A DNA stretch of 64,000 bases from Sedimentibacter sp. SX930 (GTDB lineage Bacteria > Bacillota > Bacilli > Lactobacillales > Aerococcaceae): the NCBI GenBank assembly GCA_002155105.1, contig MUZD01000005.1, positions 62,001 to 126,000 of the forward strand. Direction: 5' to 3'. Each line of letters starts with the position of its first letter. Position 1 is the stretch's first letter. Shown here piece after piece: positions 1 to 10,601 of this stretch. A program made the position numbers and the translations under genes. The notes under the pieces are model-generated. The model was not told where the DNA came from and searched no databases. It was given only the letters and a program-made list of their open reading frames with translations.

Positions 1-2
1 TG

Positions 3-1637
3 GTTGATGAAGAATTATATCAGCTTTTTAAAGAATCGCAGGATTATGTGATACGCCGTGTGAAATGGGGAGATCATTATTTTGATATGATCATTCAAGA
101 GGATATTGGCGTCATTTATTTGATGGATATAACAGAATATGCCAAAATTGAAGAGAAGTACAAAGACGAAAAATTTGTTTTTGGGAATATCATTGTCGAC
201 AATTATGATGAGGCTGTTCAATCCATGAACGATCGTAAGCGATCGAATGTAAACAACTATCTGACGAATCAACTCACAAATTGGGCAAACATGAATAATG
301 TCTTTCTGAAACGAGTAGATGATGACCGCTTTATAGCATTGACCAATATGCGTGCATTAAAGAAAATCGAAGAAAACAATTTTGATATCATAAATCAAAT
401 AAGGGAAAGAACCTACAAGCAAAATTTTCCGTTGACATTGAGCATGGGTTTCTCATATGAGAAAACTTTTGAGCAAACCAATTTTAAAGAAGTCGCTAAA
501 ATGGCGCAGTCGAATATTGATTTAGCCTTGGCAAGAGGTGGCGATCAGGTTGTTGTGCGGGCCGAAAATGAAGATGCCCGTTTCTATGGTGGTAAAACTA
601 ACCCAATGGAAAAACGGACCCGTATCCGTGCGAGAATGATCAGCCAGGCTTTGGAAGAGCTTATTATCCATGCCGATAAAGTGATCATCATGGGTCATAG
701 TTATCCGGATATGGACGTTATCGGTTCCTGTTTAGGAATCCGCCGCATTTCTCAGATGAACAATCGGGAAGCCTGGATAGTATTGGATCCGCAACAATTT
801 TCCAATGATGTGAACCGGATCATGCAGGAGATAGACAAAGATCCTTTGATTGCGAAGCGAATCATTTCGCCTGAACAAGCAATGGCATTGGTGACGCCAC
901 AGACGCTGATCGTGATGGTTGATGTCCATCGCCCATCCATGACTCCGGCACCTGGGCTGTTGAATCTGTCCAAAAAAATTGTTGTTTTGGATCATCACAG
1001 ACGCGGACAAGAATTTCCGAAAGATTCTGTTTTGGTTTATATGGAACCTTATGCGTCCTCCACATCGGAATTGATCGCTGAATTGTTCGAATATCAATCC
1101 AATGAGATGGATGCTATCAATAAGATAGAAGCAACTGCTATGTTGGCGGGGATTATCGTCGATACCCGCAACTTCAGTTTGAGAACCGGATCAAGGACTT
1201 TTGATGCTGCCAGTTATCTGCAATCTAATGGAGCCGATACCGTACTGATCCAGAAATCACTGAAAGAGGACTTGGATACTTATCTGTTGCGAAGCCATTT
1301 GTTGCAGACAATGGAATTTGTGAATGGTAACCTGGCGATCGTCCATGGGGAAGATGAAAAAATCTATGACACGGTCGTAGCTGCTCAAACAGCCGACACG
1401 ATGTTGTCGATGGAAGCGGTAGATGCTTCATTTGTCGTCACAAAACGCCAAGACGGCAGAGTCGGAATCAGCGCCAGAAGTCTGGGTCAATACAATGTGC
1501 AGACAGTCATGGAAAAATTAGGTGGCGGCGGACATTTATCCAATGCAGCCACTCAGATTGAGAATACGACAGTCCATGAAGTCGTTGAGAAACTGAAAGC
1601 AGTCATAAATCCAGAAAAAATCAAGGAAGGGGAATAA
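3..1637 (+). CDS. gdpP: Cyclic-di-AMP phosphodiesterase GdpP (5' partial)
   Basis: Membrane-bound DHH/DHHA1 phosphodiesterase that hydrolyses c-di-AMP, controlling potassium and osmotic balance. The frame is open to the first bases, so the N-terminus (two membrane helices and the start of the PAS domain, roughly 110 residues by family length) lies outside the window. The visible part begins in the PAS domain, followed by a degenerate GGDEF domain (RVDDDRF instead of GGDEF), then a DHH domain with GHSYPDMDVIGS and VLDHHRR, and a DHHA1 domain with GGGGHLSNAA near the C-terminus. rplI starts 3 nt after the stop, the usual Firmicute order. Confident family call. Confidence 0.96.
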   Translation, partial: VDEELYQLFKESQDYVIRRVKWGDHYFDMIIQEDIGVIYLMDITEYAKIEEKYKDEKFVFGNIIVDNYDEAVQSMNDRKRSNVNNYLTNQLTNWANMNNVFLKRVDDDRFIALTNMRALKKIEENNFDIINQIRERTYKQNFPLTLSMGFSYEKTFEQTNFKEVAKMAQSNIDLALARGGDQVVVRAENEDARFYGGKTNPMEKRTRIRARMISQALEELIIHADKVIIMGHSYPDMDVIGSCLGIRRISQMNNREAWIVLDPQQFSNDVNRIMQEIDKDPLIAKRIISPEQAMALVTPQTLIVMVDVHRPSMTPAPGLLNLSKKIVVLDHHRRGQEFPKDSVLVYMEPYASSTSELIAELFEYQSNEMDAINKIEATAMLAGIIVDTRNFSLRTGSRTFDAASYLQSNGADTVLIQKSLKEDLDTYLLRSHLLQTMEFVNGNLAIVHGEDEKIYDTVVAAQTADTMLSMEAVDASFVVTKRQDGRVGISARSLGQYNVQTVMEKLGGGGHLSNAATQIENTTVHEVVEKLKAVINPEKIKEGE

Positions 1638-1640
1638 TAA

Positions 1641-2090
1641 ATGAAAGTTGTTTTTTTAGAGGACGTTAAAGGTAAAGGTAAAAAAGGGGAAGTCAAAGAT
1701 GTTGCGGATGGCTACGCTAATTTCCTGATCAAAAACCGCAAGGCTGAAGAAGCGAATGCCGCCACTATTTCCGCATTGAAAGGCCAAAAGAAGGCTGAAG
1801 AGAAGAAGCAGGCAGAGGAGTTAGCAGCAGCCCAAGAATTAAAAGCACTGCTGGAGAATGATGAATCAATCATCAAATTGTCCGCAAAAATTGGCGAAGA
1901 TGGTCGATTGTTCGGTTCCATAACAACGAAACAGGTTGCTGAAGCGTTGCAAAAGCAACATAATGTTAAATTGGATAAACGAAAAATTGAATTAGAAAAT
2001 CCTATCCGCGCATTGGGTTTCACAAAAATGCCCGTAAAAATTCATCCGGAAGTGACAGCGATGTTGACTGTACAAGTGACGGAAGGGTAA
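1641..2090 (+). CDS. rplI: 50S ribosomal protein L9
   Basis: Large-subunit ribosomal protein bL9, 149 residues, the normal length. The N-terminal rRNA-binding part shows [19 protein letters not shown] and GYANFLIKN, followed by the long charged helix (about residues 40-75, rich in K/E/A) and the C-terminal domain ending in [15 protein letters not shown]. It starts 3 nt after gdpP behind AAGGAAGGGG, so it is co-transcribed with it. A hairpin terminator follows the stop. Confidence 0.98.
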   Translation: MKVVFLEDVKGKGKKGEVKDVADGYANFLIKNRKAEEANAATISALKGQKKAEEKKQAEELAAAQELKALLENDESIIKLSAKIGEDGRLFGSITTKQVAEALQKQHNVKLDKRKIELENPIRALGFTKMPVKIHPEVTAMLTVQVTEG

Positions 2091-2104
2091 TAATTTTCCA
2101 AACA

Positions 2105-2145
2105 CAAACGAAAGACAGGGATACCAATCTCTGTCTTTTCGTTTG
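2105..2145 (+). terminator. Terminator after rplI
   Basis: Imperfect inverted repeat: arm CAAACGAAAGACAG pairs with CTGTCTTTTCGTTTG around a short loop, one bulged T. It ends the gdpP-rplI transcript. There is no long T run, so it is a moderate prediction. Confidence 0.6.
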
Positions 2146-2266
2146 CTTATGAGGATCACTGAGGCAACTCCTATAATATAGAAGAAAATTAATCTGACGG
2201 CCTTTTTAAGGCGGACTGACCCAACAGAATTTTTTACAAATGGGAACAAGAGTTCGTTTTTCTGAA

Positions 2267-2295
2267 TTGTAAATATGGCTGATTTAGGATACAAT
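2267..2295 (+). promoter_or_regulatory. Putative promoter of dnaB
   Basis: TTGTAA at 2267 and TACAAT at 2290 with a 17-nt spacer, about 75 nt upstream of the dnaB start and downstream of the rplI terminator. Confidence 0.6.
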
Positions 2296-2370
2296 AAGGA
2301 AGCAAAAGACGAGGTAGCCAGGAATGATTGCCTCGTCCGAATGAAAAAACCTAAAGGGTGAAAATATAAA

Positions 2371-3738
2371 ATGGAAGATACACTTCAAGATCGCATACCC
2401 CCTCATAGTATAGAAGCAGAGCAATCCGTTCTGGGTTCCATTTTTTTGGATCCCGAAACGGTTGTGAATGTTTTAGAATACCTTGAATCATCTGATTTTT
2501 ACAGAAAAAATCATCAGATTATTTTTGATGCGATTTTGCAATTGAACAATCGGAATGAAGCGATAGACGTCGTCACTATCTCGAATGAGTTGGATACGAA
2601 GAATCAGCTTGAAAATGCTGGCGGCATGGAGTACTTAGCCGAATTGGCGGTCGCGGTACCCACTTCAGCCAACGTGGAATATTACGCCAAGATAGTGGAA
2701 GAGAAATCGATCTTGCGCAATCTGATCCGATCAGCTACAGAAATCGTCCGCAAAGGCTATGAAGAGGGTGATGAGCTTGCTGTCATGCTGGACAGCGCCG
2801 AACAGAACATCCTTCAGGTATCCGAACGGAGAAACCGATCCGGGTTCATCCGCATATCGGATGTCGTTTCGGCATCGCTGCAGAATATCGAATCATTGGC
2901 TCAACGAAGCGATGACGTCACTGGGGTGCCGACAGGCTATATCGCTTTGGACAAAATGACGGCGGGCCTCCAAAAAGAAGAGCTGATCATCCTGGCGGCG
3001 CGTCCGGCCGTAGGTAAGACCGCTTTTGCGCTGAACATCGCGCAGAATGTCGCAACCAAGGCGGATCAGGTAGTCGCTATCTTCAGCTTGGAGATGGGGG
3101 CGGAGTCATTGGTCAACCGGATGCTGTGTGCGGAAGGGAACATCGATGCCGGCCACCTGAGGACAGGACAGCTTTCTGAAGATGAGTGGTCCAACCTGAT
3201 CATGGCGATGGGGACGCTGGGCCAGTCAAAAATCTTCATAGATGATACGCCGGGGATCCGGATTGCGGAAATCAGGGCAAAAAGCCGTCGTTTGCTGCAG
3301 GAACAGGGAAAACTGGGCCTCATCGTGATCGATTATCTGCAGCTGATCGAAGGGAATAACCGCGAAAGTCGCCAACAGGAAGTTTCCGACATTTCGCGTC
3401 AATTGAAGAAGTTGGCGAAGGAACTGAAAGTACCGGTAATCGCCCTTTCCCAATTGTCCCGTGGCGTGGAGCAAAGGCAAGACAAGCGTCCGGTATTGAG
3501 CGATATCCGTGAATCGGGATCGATCGAGCAGGATGCCGATATCGTTGCTTTCCTGTACCGCGATGATTATTACGAACGTGAAGGCGGCGAAGAATCGGAA
3601 CGGGATGAGCAGGAGAACAATGTCGTAGAAGTCATCATCGAAAAAAACCGGAGTGGGGCGCGGGGAACCGTAAAGCTCCTGTTCAAAAAGGAATTCAATA
3701 AATTTTCTTCGATGAGCTATATGCCGGAAATTAGTTAA
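2371..3738 (+). CDS. dnaB: Replicative DNA helicase DnaB
   Basis: Hexameric replicative helicase (called DnaC in Bacillus subtilis), 455 residues, full length. The N-terminal DnaB domain (about residues 8-110) begins PPHSIEAEQSVLGSIFLD. The RecA-like C-terminal domain carries Walker A AARPAVGKTAFALN (about 210), the IFSLEMGAESLVNRM segment, Walker B LIVIDYLQLI (about 315) and the DIRESGSIEQDAD motif. ATG follows AAAGGGTG. No intein or insertion is seen. It stands between its own promoter and the purA promoter. Confidence 0.98.
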   Translation: MEDTLQDRIPPHSIEAEQSVLGSIFLDPETVVNVLEYLESSDFYRKNHQIIFDAILQLNNRNEAIDVVTISNELDTKNQLENAGGMEYLAELAVAVPTSANVEYYAKIVEEKSILRNLIRSATEIVRKGYEEGDELAVMLDSAEQNILQVSERRNRSGFIRISDVVSASLQNIESLAQRSDDVTGVPTGYIALDKMTAGLQKEELIILAARPAVGKTAFALNIAQNVATKADQVVAIFSLEMGAESLVNRMLCAEGNIDAGHLRTGQLSEDEWSNLIMAMGTLGQSKIFIDDTPGIRIAEIRAKSRRLLQEQGKLGLIVIDYLQLIEGNNRESRQQEVSDISRQLKKLAKELKVPVIALSQLSRGVEQRQDKRPVLSDIRESGSIEQDADIVAFLYRDDYYEREGGEESERDEQENNVVEVIIEKNRSGARGTVKLLFKKEFNKFSSMSYMPEIS

Positions 3739-3787
3739 TGATATTGGACAAATTGTTCAGAAATGAGCGCTTTTATTTGATTCTTTA

Positions 3788-3816
3788 TTGAAAGACATAG
3801 GTAATATTGGTAAACT
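3788..3816 (+). promoter_or_regulatory. Putative promoter of purA
   Basis: TTGAAA at 3788 and TAAACT at 3811, spacer 17 nt, about 40 nt before the purA start codon. No G-box riboswitch or long leader is present. Confidence 0.5.
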
Positions 3817-3854
3817 AGCATAGTGTTATGAATAAATAAGATGAGGTGGAGTAA

Positions 3855-5153
<1,299 letters not shown>

Positions 5154-5167
5154 GGCAGTAATGAATA

Positions 5168-5219
5168 CAAAAAAGAGTCCGCATCCGGAGATACTATCCG
5201 GATGTGGACTCTTTTTTTC
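5168..5219 (+). terminator. Terminator after purA
   Basis: 16-bp stem AGAGTCCGCATCCGGA / TCCGGATGTGGACTCT (one G-U) with a 7-nt loop and a T7 tail. Confidence 0.93.
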
Positions 5220-5228
5220 GTGAAGTTA

Positions 5229-5257
5229 TTGCATTTTATTGGAAAAGAGAGTAAAAT
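5229..5257 (+). promoter_or_regulatory. Putative tRNA-Lys promoter
   Basis: TTGCAT at 5229, 17-nt spacer, TAAAAT at 5252, about 30 nt before the mature tRNA. Confidence 0.55.
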
Positions 5258-5287
5258 AACATTTGTTACGTGATCAGCACGTGATAG

Positions 5288-5360
<73 letters not shown>

Positions 5361-5380
5361 TAATTCTTTAAGCAGAAATT

Positions 5381-5427
5381 CTGGGAACAGTGAAGTAATT
5401 TTCTTCACTGTTTCCCAGGATTTTTTT
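5381..5427 (+). terminator. Terminator after tRNA-Lys
   Basis: Stem CTGGGAACAGTGAAG / CTTCACTGTTTCCCAG (one bulged T) followed by GATTTTTTT. Confidence 0.9.
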
Positions 5428-5430
5428 GTT

Positions 5431-5568
5431 TTATAAATAACACAGGATGACAAAGATGGGCATGGTTACAATACATACCAGCGTGGTCATGATATTGATC
5501 GCGCCAGCATACTCAGCATAAAGCCTATTATATATCATCTTCTCGCTGCCTACTAGTTTACTTGGAAT
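5431..5568 (-). pseudogene. C-terminal remnant of an AEC-family permease
   Basis: On the minus strand an open frame of 45 codons plus stop reads through YAEYAGAINIMTTLVCIV and TMPIFVILC to a TAA at 5431-5433. This matches the last helix of auxin-efflux-carrier (AEC) family transporters (the AEKYG...ELA...TLLS...TLP pattern) recalled from family knowledge. A TGA precedes it at 5569-5571 and nothing recognisable continues upstream, so only the tail survives. It has no start codon or RBS. Decayed gene is the simplest reading; identity is moderately sure. Confidence 0.5.
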
Positions 5569-5691
5569 TCATGCAAAGCAATAACCGTATTCTTTGTTTT
5601 TAAATTTTTTAGCAGGCACTGCAAATAATAACTACAATCTAATATTTTTATATTCTTACATGATTAAAGTATGGTACGATTGTCATTGGAA

Positions 5692-5705
5692 TGTAAACGC
5701 TTGCC
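5692..5705 (+). promoter_or_regulatory. Candidate cre (CcpA) site upstream of the PTS regulator
   Basis: TGTAAACGCTTGCC fits the catabolite-responsive element consensus TGNAANCGNWNNCW at all but the last base. It lies 15 nt before the TTG start of the sigma-54 activator, overlapping its leader, a position suited to repression when glucose is present. Confidence 0.45.
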
Positions 5706-5720
5706 AAGGGGTGATGATTT

Positions 5721-8486
5721 TTGCAGAGGATTGAAAAAGTGCTAGAGGCATTGGGCATGCTTTACGAGGAAAAGAAGCATGGCATAACGGCCGAGGAAAT
5801 CGCCTATAGATTGAAAAGCGACAGAAGCAATATTTCGCGTGACCTGAATCAGCTGTATAAGGAAAAACGCTGCTACAAAGAAAAAACCAGACCGGTACGT
5901 TTTTTCCCGTGCGCACGCAAGGTGCCCCAACAGGCTGCGGCACCAAAGGAAACGCCTAAAATCGTGGACATGGATAAATTCCTGAAGAAGAATCCCAGCC
6001 TTTTCCATCAGATCGAGCAAGGGAAGGCTGCCATCCTGTATCCAGGGGACGGCATGCATATGCTGTTGCTGGGCGAAACTGGGGTGGGCAAGTCGTTGTT
6101 TGCCGATTTGCTGCACAAATACGGTATCCAATCGGGGAAACTGGCCGAATCTTCCCCCTTCATCCAGTTCAATTGCGCCGATTATGCCCATAATCCGCAA
6201 CTATTGATGAGCCAGTTGTTTGGCCATACAAAAGGGGCTTATACGGGTGCGGAGACAAATAAGACAGGGCTGCTCGAGAAGGCGAACGGTGGCATCCTAT
6301 TTTTGGATGAAATCCACCGGTTGCCGATCGAAGGGCAGGAGATGCTGTTCACCTACATCGACCGCGGTGTTTTCCGGCCGCTCGGCGAATCCGAAAAGGA
6401 TCACCATGCCAATGTCCTGATCATCGGCGCTACGACGGAGAAGAAGGACACACTTCTGAAAACATTCATCCGCAGACTGCCGATCATCATCGATCTGCCG
6501 AGTTTGAGGGAAAGGTCGATCGAGGAACGCCATCAGCTGTTCGATGCCTTCGTCCAGCAGGAAGTCGACCAGTTGGGAGTGCCGATGTATTTCAGCAAGA
6601 ATGCGCTGAAAGCTTTTCTGCATTACAAATGCGAATTGAACATCGGGCAATTCAAAGCGGATATCCGGATCGCTTTCGCGAAAAGCTATGCCCGTTTCTT
6701 GGCAGTCAAAGAAAACTATCTGAAAGTCAGCAGCAATGATCTGCCGGATTACATCCGGGCGGGTCTGCTCAGCAATGCGGACCACCGTCAGATGTGGTCG
6801 AAATACGAAGGGACGAACCGACAGGCGATCCAATATCTTCCTTCCGACAATACCGTTCCGGAAGTCAGCAGCGCGCCGAGCGAAAGCACCATTTATCGGG
6901 AAATGAATACACGCTACAGGGAATTGGAGCAGAAAAAAATCAGTGCGGATGAGATCCAAAAAGCGATGGAGCACGATCTGAAGACGTATTTCAAGTTGAC
7001 TGGAGAAAAGGAACAACGCTTCTGCAACAAGGAAAATTTGATTGCGCTTGTGCCTGACAACATCATCAAGGAACTGGAAAAAATCCTCCGCCATGTCACG
7101 ATCAAGACCGGCAAATTGATGAGCGATAAGGTGTTCCAGATGATGGCGATCCACATCTACAACCTTGTGAAGCGAAGCCAACAGGATCATGTGCTGAAAA
7201 ACGATATGCATGAAGCGATCATCGACAAATATCCGGAGATGTATGGTGTCGCGAAAGAATGTATGGCCATTTTGGAAGCGGACCTGGGTGTGCGCATTCC
7301 GGAAGAGGAAGCGAGTTACTTCATCATGTTCCTGACGCACGATGAGATGGATGCGATCGAAAGATTGGCGAAAGTACAGGTAATCGTGATTGCGCACGGA
7401 TCAGGGATTGCGTCGGCACTTTGCGACACGGCGAACCAACTGCTGAACCATGAGGGTGCCATCGGGATCAATGCGCGCTTGGATGAGGAGCCCCGACAGG
7501 TATTCGAAAGGCTGGTCCGCTACATCAAAAACCATCAGATTATGGACGATATCCTGCTGCTGGTGGATATGGGCAGCCTGACGACTTTTGCGGGGGAACT
7601 GGAAAAGCTGTTCCCCTTGAAGGCCGAGTCCATCCCATTGGTGAGCACCATGCATGTCCTCGAGGCCAGCAGAAAAGCGATGATCGGTTGCAGTCTGCGT
7701 GAAGTCTACGTCGAGACCCTGAAGGTGAACGACTATATGGCCATCTATCAGGACAGGAAGGCATTGGAACAGGTGCAGAAGCCCAAAGTGCGGCCGCAAG
7801 CCACGGATTCGTTCCATTTCAGACCGTTGGCGATCATTTCGATCTGCCTGACCGGCGAGGGAACCGCCGTAACGATCCGTGACATCATCCGCAAGGAGAT
7901 TTCCTTCGACGAGAAGGAAATCACGATCGTACCGATCAACCTGGTCGGCAAGGAGAGCATTTATGTGCGCCTTCAGGAATTGACGAAGGAATACGAGATC
8001 ATCTGTGTCATCAGCACCTTTGCGATCAAAACGGAGTATCCGACCTTTGAACTGTATACGGTCATGAACCGGGCGGGACTGCAAAGGATTCAGGACTGCA
8101 TCGATGAAATCTATACGTATCGTTCGATTAAGGAAACGATCCTGAAGTATTACGACATGCCCGAAATAGAGGAGCTGCTGTCCAGCATTTATCGCTTCAA
8201 CGATGAAGTGAACGAAATGATGAGCCCTTCCCTGTTTGTGAGCGATAAGATCGGCCTTTCCTTCCATATCATCGGTATGCTGCGCAAAATCAAGCGCAAG
8301 GAACAGATTCCGCATTTTGAAAAAGGCATGGTTTCCTTTCCGCAGGACAAATATATCGTTCCGAAAATCAAGTATCTTTTCCTGGATTATTTCCGGGAGC
8401 ATCTGGAGATGATCAACGAGGACATGCTGAACCATGTCGCCTATGCTTACTTGGCCCGAAGTGTGTCCTACACGGCGAACGGCTGA
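5721..8486 (+). CDS. LevR-type sigma-54-dependent PTS activator
   Basis: Transcriptional activator, 921 residues, of the LevR/ManR/CelR family. Order seen: N-terminal helix-turn-helix (about 1-60); AAA+ domain with Walker A GETGVGKS (about 119), the sigma-54 contact loop GAYTGA (about 172, variant of GAFTGA) and Walker B ILFLDE (about 193); PRD1 (about 450-540, MAIHIYNL); EIIA-Man-like domain with IAHG (about 559); an EIIB-like segment (about 700-785); PRD2 (about 790-915, LSFHIIGML). The TTG start is set by AGGGGTGATG 5-8 nt upstream. Phosphorylation of PRD and EIIA histidines by PTS proteins is known to tune this family. The gene faces a sigma-54 promoter and PTS genes, its likely target. 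Confidence 0.93.
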   Translation: MQRIEKVLEALGMLYEEKKHGITAEEIAYRLKSDRSNISRDLNQLYKEKRCYKEKTRPVRFFPCARKVPQQAAAPKETPKIVDMDKFLKKNPSLFHQIEQGKAAILYPGDGMHMLLLGETGVGKSLFADLLHKYGIQSGKLAESSPFIQFNCADYAHNPQLLMSQLFGHTKGAYTGAETNKTGLLEKANGGILFLDEIHRLPIEGQEMLFTYIDRGVFRPLGESEKDHHANVLIIGATTEKKDTLLKTFIRRLPIIIDLPSLRERSIEERHQLFDAFVQQEVDQLGVPMYFSKNALKAFLHYKCELNIGQFKADIRIAFAKSYARFLAVKENYLKVSSNDLPDYIRAGLLSNADHRQMWSKYEGTNRQAIQYLPSDNTVPEVSSAPSESTIYREMNTRYRELEQKKISADEIQKAMEHDLKTYFKLTGEKEQRFCNKENLIALVPDNIIKELEKILRHVTIKTGKLMSDKVFQMMAIHIYNLVKRSQQDHVLKNDMHEAIIDKYPEMYGVAKECMAILEADLGVRIPEEEASYFIMFLTHDEMDAIERLAKVQVIVIAHGSGIASALCDTANQLLNHEGAIGINARLDEEPRQVFERLVRYIKNHQIMDDILLLVDMGSLTTFAGELEKLFPLKAESIPLVSTMHVLEASRKAMIGCSLREVYVETLKVNDYMAIYQDRKALEQVQKPKVRPQATDSFHFRPLAIISICLTGEGTAVTIRDIIRKEISFDEKEITIVPINLVGKESIYVRLQELTKEYEIICVISTFAIKTEYPTFELYTVMNRAGLQRIQDCIDEIYTYRSIKETILKYYDMPEIEELLSSIYRFNDEVNEMMSPSLFVSDKIGLSFHIIGMLRKIKRKEQIPHFEKGMVSFPQDKYIVPKIKYLFLDYFREHLEMINEDMLNHVAYAYLARSVSYTANG

Positions 8487-8505
8487 CACACAATTGCATA
8501 ATTTT

Positions 8506-8541
8506 AAAAAATCTGTGTCGTTTTGGCGACACAGATTTTTT
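8506..8541 (+). terminator. Terminator after the activator gene
   Basis: Nearly perfect hairpin AAAAATCTGTGTCG / CGACACAGATTTTT with a 6-nt loop and T-rich end. The symmetric TGTGTCG-N6-CGACACA core lies about 60-80 nt upstream of the -24/-12 promoter, so it could also serve as an upstream activator site (inference). Confidence 0.85.
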
Positions 8542-8571
8542 TGTTGCGCGATACGGTGCGGTTCATGTGTG

Positions 8572-8589
8572 TTGGCACGCTATTTGCAT
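8572..8589 (+). promoter_or_regulatory. Sigma-54 (-24/-12) promoter of the PTS operon
   Basis: TTGGCACG followed by TTTGCAT: the invariant GG is at 8574-8575 and GC at 8586-8587, exactly 10 nt apart, as sigma-54 requires. Expected start near 8599, 16 nt before AGGAGG of the first PTS gene. Implies an RpoN outside this window. Confidence 0.92.
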
Positions 8590-8627
8590 ATAGATAAATG
8601 AAAGGATAAAGGACAGGAGGGATTCAT

Positions 8628-8975
8628 TTGGAAGACGAGGAGAACATCATCATGCAACTGATCATCCATGGGGGAGATGCCCGCGCGTACAGCATGAAAG
8701 CCATCCAAGCTGCCGAAAAGGGCGAGTTTATGGAAGCCGACAAACTGATGGGGGAGGCAAGGACTTCCTTGAACAAGGCGCATGATCTGCAAACTACGAT
8801 CATCCAAGAAGAAATCAGAGGAAAACCGACCAACACTACGCTGCTGATGGTCCATGCACAGGATCATGTGATGAATGCCATGACCGTGAGGGATCTGGCG
8901 CAGCACCTGATCCAACTGAGGGAAGAAGTCCATTTGTTCCATACACAAAAAGTGAATCAGGAGGGGATTGCATGA
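8628..8975 (+). CDS. celC: PTS lactose/cellobiose-family IIA component
   Basis: Cytoplasmic phosphocarrier of the Lac/Cel PTS family, 115 residues, all helical. The phosphorylated histidine sits in LLMVHAQDHVMNAM near residue 78, and the N-terminal half has the usual HGGDARAYSMKAIQAA. TTG start 7 nt after a perfect AGGAGG; no better ATG exists in frame. First gene after the sigma-54 promoter; its TGA overlaps the ATG of the IIB gene (ATGA). Substrate is inferred only as a beta-glucoside such as cellobiose. Confidence 0.93.
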   Translation: MEDEENIIMQLIIHGGDARAYSMKAIQAAEKGEFMEADKLMGEARTSLNKAHDLQTTIIQEEIRGKPTNTTLLMVHAQDHVMNAMTVRDLAQHLIQLREEVHLFHTQKVNQEGIA

Positions 8976-9283
8976 CACTATCGATTATGTTGGCCTGTGC
9001 GGGAGGTTTCTCGACCAGTATGCTGGTCGAACGGATGAAGGACGCAGCAAAAGAGAGAGGGATGGAGGTCAATATCGATGCCACGGCGGAAGGGAAAGTG
9101 GATAAGCTGATCCAGAATATCGACATCCTCCTGCTGGGTCCGCAAGTCGGTTACATGGAGGAGAGCTTTAAAAAGAAGTACAGTGGCCATCCGGTTGCTA
9201 TCGCAACGATTCCATCGATGGATTACGGCATGATGAACGGCAAAAAAGTATTGGCCGATGCTTTAAATTTATTAAACAAATAG
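8972..9283 (+). CDS. celA: PTS lactose/cellobiose-family IIB component
   Basis: 103-residue IIB protein that passes phosphate from IIA to the sugar. The phosphocysteine loop is visible as LACAGGFSTSMLV (Cys9), followed by the alpha/beta fold with DILLLGPQVGYM. Starts inside the stop of the IIA gene, so translation is probably coupled. IIC begins 13 nt downstream behind AGGGGGC. Confidence 0.93.
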   Translation: MTLSIMLACAGGFSTSMLVERMKDAAKERGMEVNIDATAEGKVDKLIQNIDILLLGPQVGYMEESFKKKYSGHPVAIATIPSMDYGMMNGKKVLADALNLLNK

Positions 9284-9296
9284 GGGGCTGAAAAGA

Positions 9297-10601
9297 ATGG
9301 CTGATTTTTCGAATGTGCAAATGAGTTTACAACGTGGTGCGGGTGCGATCCAAAACAACAAATACATCAGTGCCATCACGAATGGTCTGATGTCAGCGAT
9401 GCCGATCACAATCGTGGGTGCCTTGGGGAGTCTCGTGAACAGTTTCCCGGTTCAAGGGTATCAGGATTTTTTGGTCAACACGGGATTGAAAGCGATTACG
9501 GTAATTCCTTCCGAAATCACGACAAACCTTTTGGCCATCTATGTTGTTTATTTGATCGCTGCCAAGTTTGCGGAGTCTTATGACATCGACGGGACGCCGG
9601 CAGGGATCCTTGCCTTGATGAGCTTTCTGATTGTGACACCTTTCAATTATTCCGAAGCGAACACATTGGCCTCGCTGCCCGCTACCTGGATGGGCGCACC
9701 GGGACTGTTTACTGCATTTCTTGTCGCGTTATTGTCCGCGAAAGTTTATACCATATTCAAAATTAAAGGTTGGGTCATCAAAATGCCTGACGGCGTACCG
9801 CCTACCGTATCCAAATCATTCTCCGGTTTGGTGCCGGGCTTGGTGTTGGCTGTCCTTGCAATGGTCATCCGCTACGTGATGACGTTGACTGCTTTTGGTG
9901 ATATCCACTCGTTCATCTTTTCAGTAGTGGCTGCACCGTTGACCAAACTGGGCGGAAGCTTTACGGCTCTGTTGGTTGCGATGTTTGCGGCACAGATTTT
10001 GTGGTTGGTCGGTGTACACGGCGCAATGGTCGTCTACAGTGTATTCATGCCGATCTGGACACCGCTGGGGACTGAAAACTTGGCAGCTTATAACGCCGGT
10101 CTGGAAATCCCGAACATCGTTTCCGGAAGCATGTTCGGGATGGTTGTATTCATGGGTTCAGGCGCTACTTTAGGATTGGCTATGGCGATGCTGCGGGCAA
10201 AATCGGAGCAATACCGTGTCCTTGGTAAATTGAGCTTGATCCCGAACATCTGCGGCATCAACGAACCGATCATCTTCGGGATGCCGATCATCATGAACTT
10301 CACTTTGGCTATCCCATTCATCCTGGTGCCTTTGATCATCGCCGTTACCTCTTATCTGGGCATGCTGACAGGCATCCTACCTTACCTGCCGGGTATCGCG
10401 GTACCGCTGGGTGTTCCGGTCATCATCAACGGATTGATGGCGGGCGGCTGGAGATGGGCTGTCTATCAAGCACTTATGATCGCTGTGAGCTATTTCGTTT
10501 ACCTGCCGTTCTTCAAAGTCATGGACAAATCCGCTTATAAGCTAGAAGTGGAAGCGCAACAGCAAGCGGAAGCAACTGAATTTGACAACGCATTAGTTTA
10601 A
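9297..10601 (+). CDS. celB: PTS lactose/cellobiose-family IIC permease
   Basis: Membrane channel component, 434 residues, about ten hydrophobic segments. Features shared with CelB/LicC: N-terminal [21 protein letters not shown], the [16 protein letters not shown] stretch near residue 240, and the sugar-binding region with [15 protein letters not shown] near 320. It is a separate IIC rather than the IICB fusion of LacE, which favours cellobiose or another beta-glucoside over lactose. Its TAA overlaps the ATG of a GH1 remnant by one base (TAATG). Confidence 0.94.
   Translation: MADFSNVQMSLQRGAGAIQNNKYISAITNGLMSAMPITIVGALGSLVNSFPVQGYQDFLVNTGLKAITVIPSEITTNLLAIYVVYLIAAKFAESYDIDGTPAGILALMSFLIVTPFNYSEANTLASLPATWMGAPGLFTAFLVALLSAKVYTIFKIKGWVIKMPDGVPPTVSKSFSGLVPGLVLAVLAMVIRYVMTLTAFGDIHSFIFSVVAAPLTKLGGSFTALLVAMFAAQILWLVGVHGAMVVYSVFMPIWTPLGTENLAAYNAGLEIPNIVSGSMFGMVVFMGSGATLGLAMAMLRAKSEQYRVLGKLSLIPNICGINEPIIFGMPIIMNFTLAIPFILVPLIIAVTSYLGMLTGILPYLPGIAVPLGVPVIINGLMAGGWRWAVYQALMIAVSYFVYLPFFKVMDKSAYKLEVEAQQQAEATEFDNALV

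Noticed and set aside
6297-8489. Two long minus-strand frames opposite the sigma-54 activator (6297-7397 and 7401-8489)
   Set aside because: Codon-structure shadows of a well-recognised plus-strand gene; no RBS and biased, unfamiliar composition.
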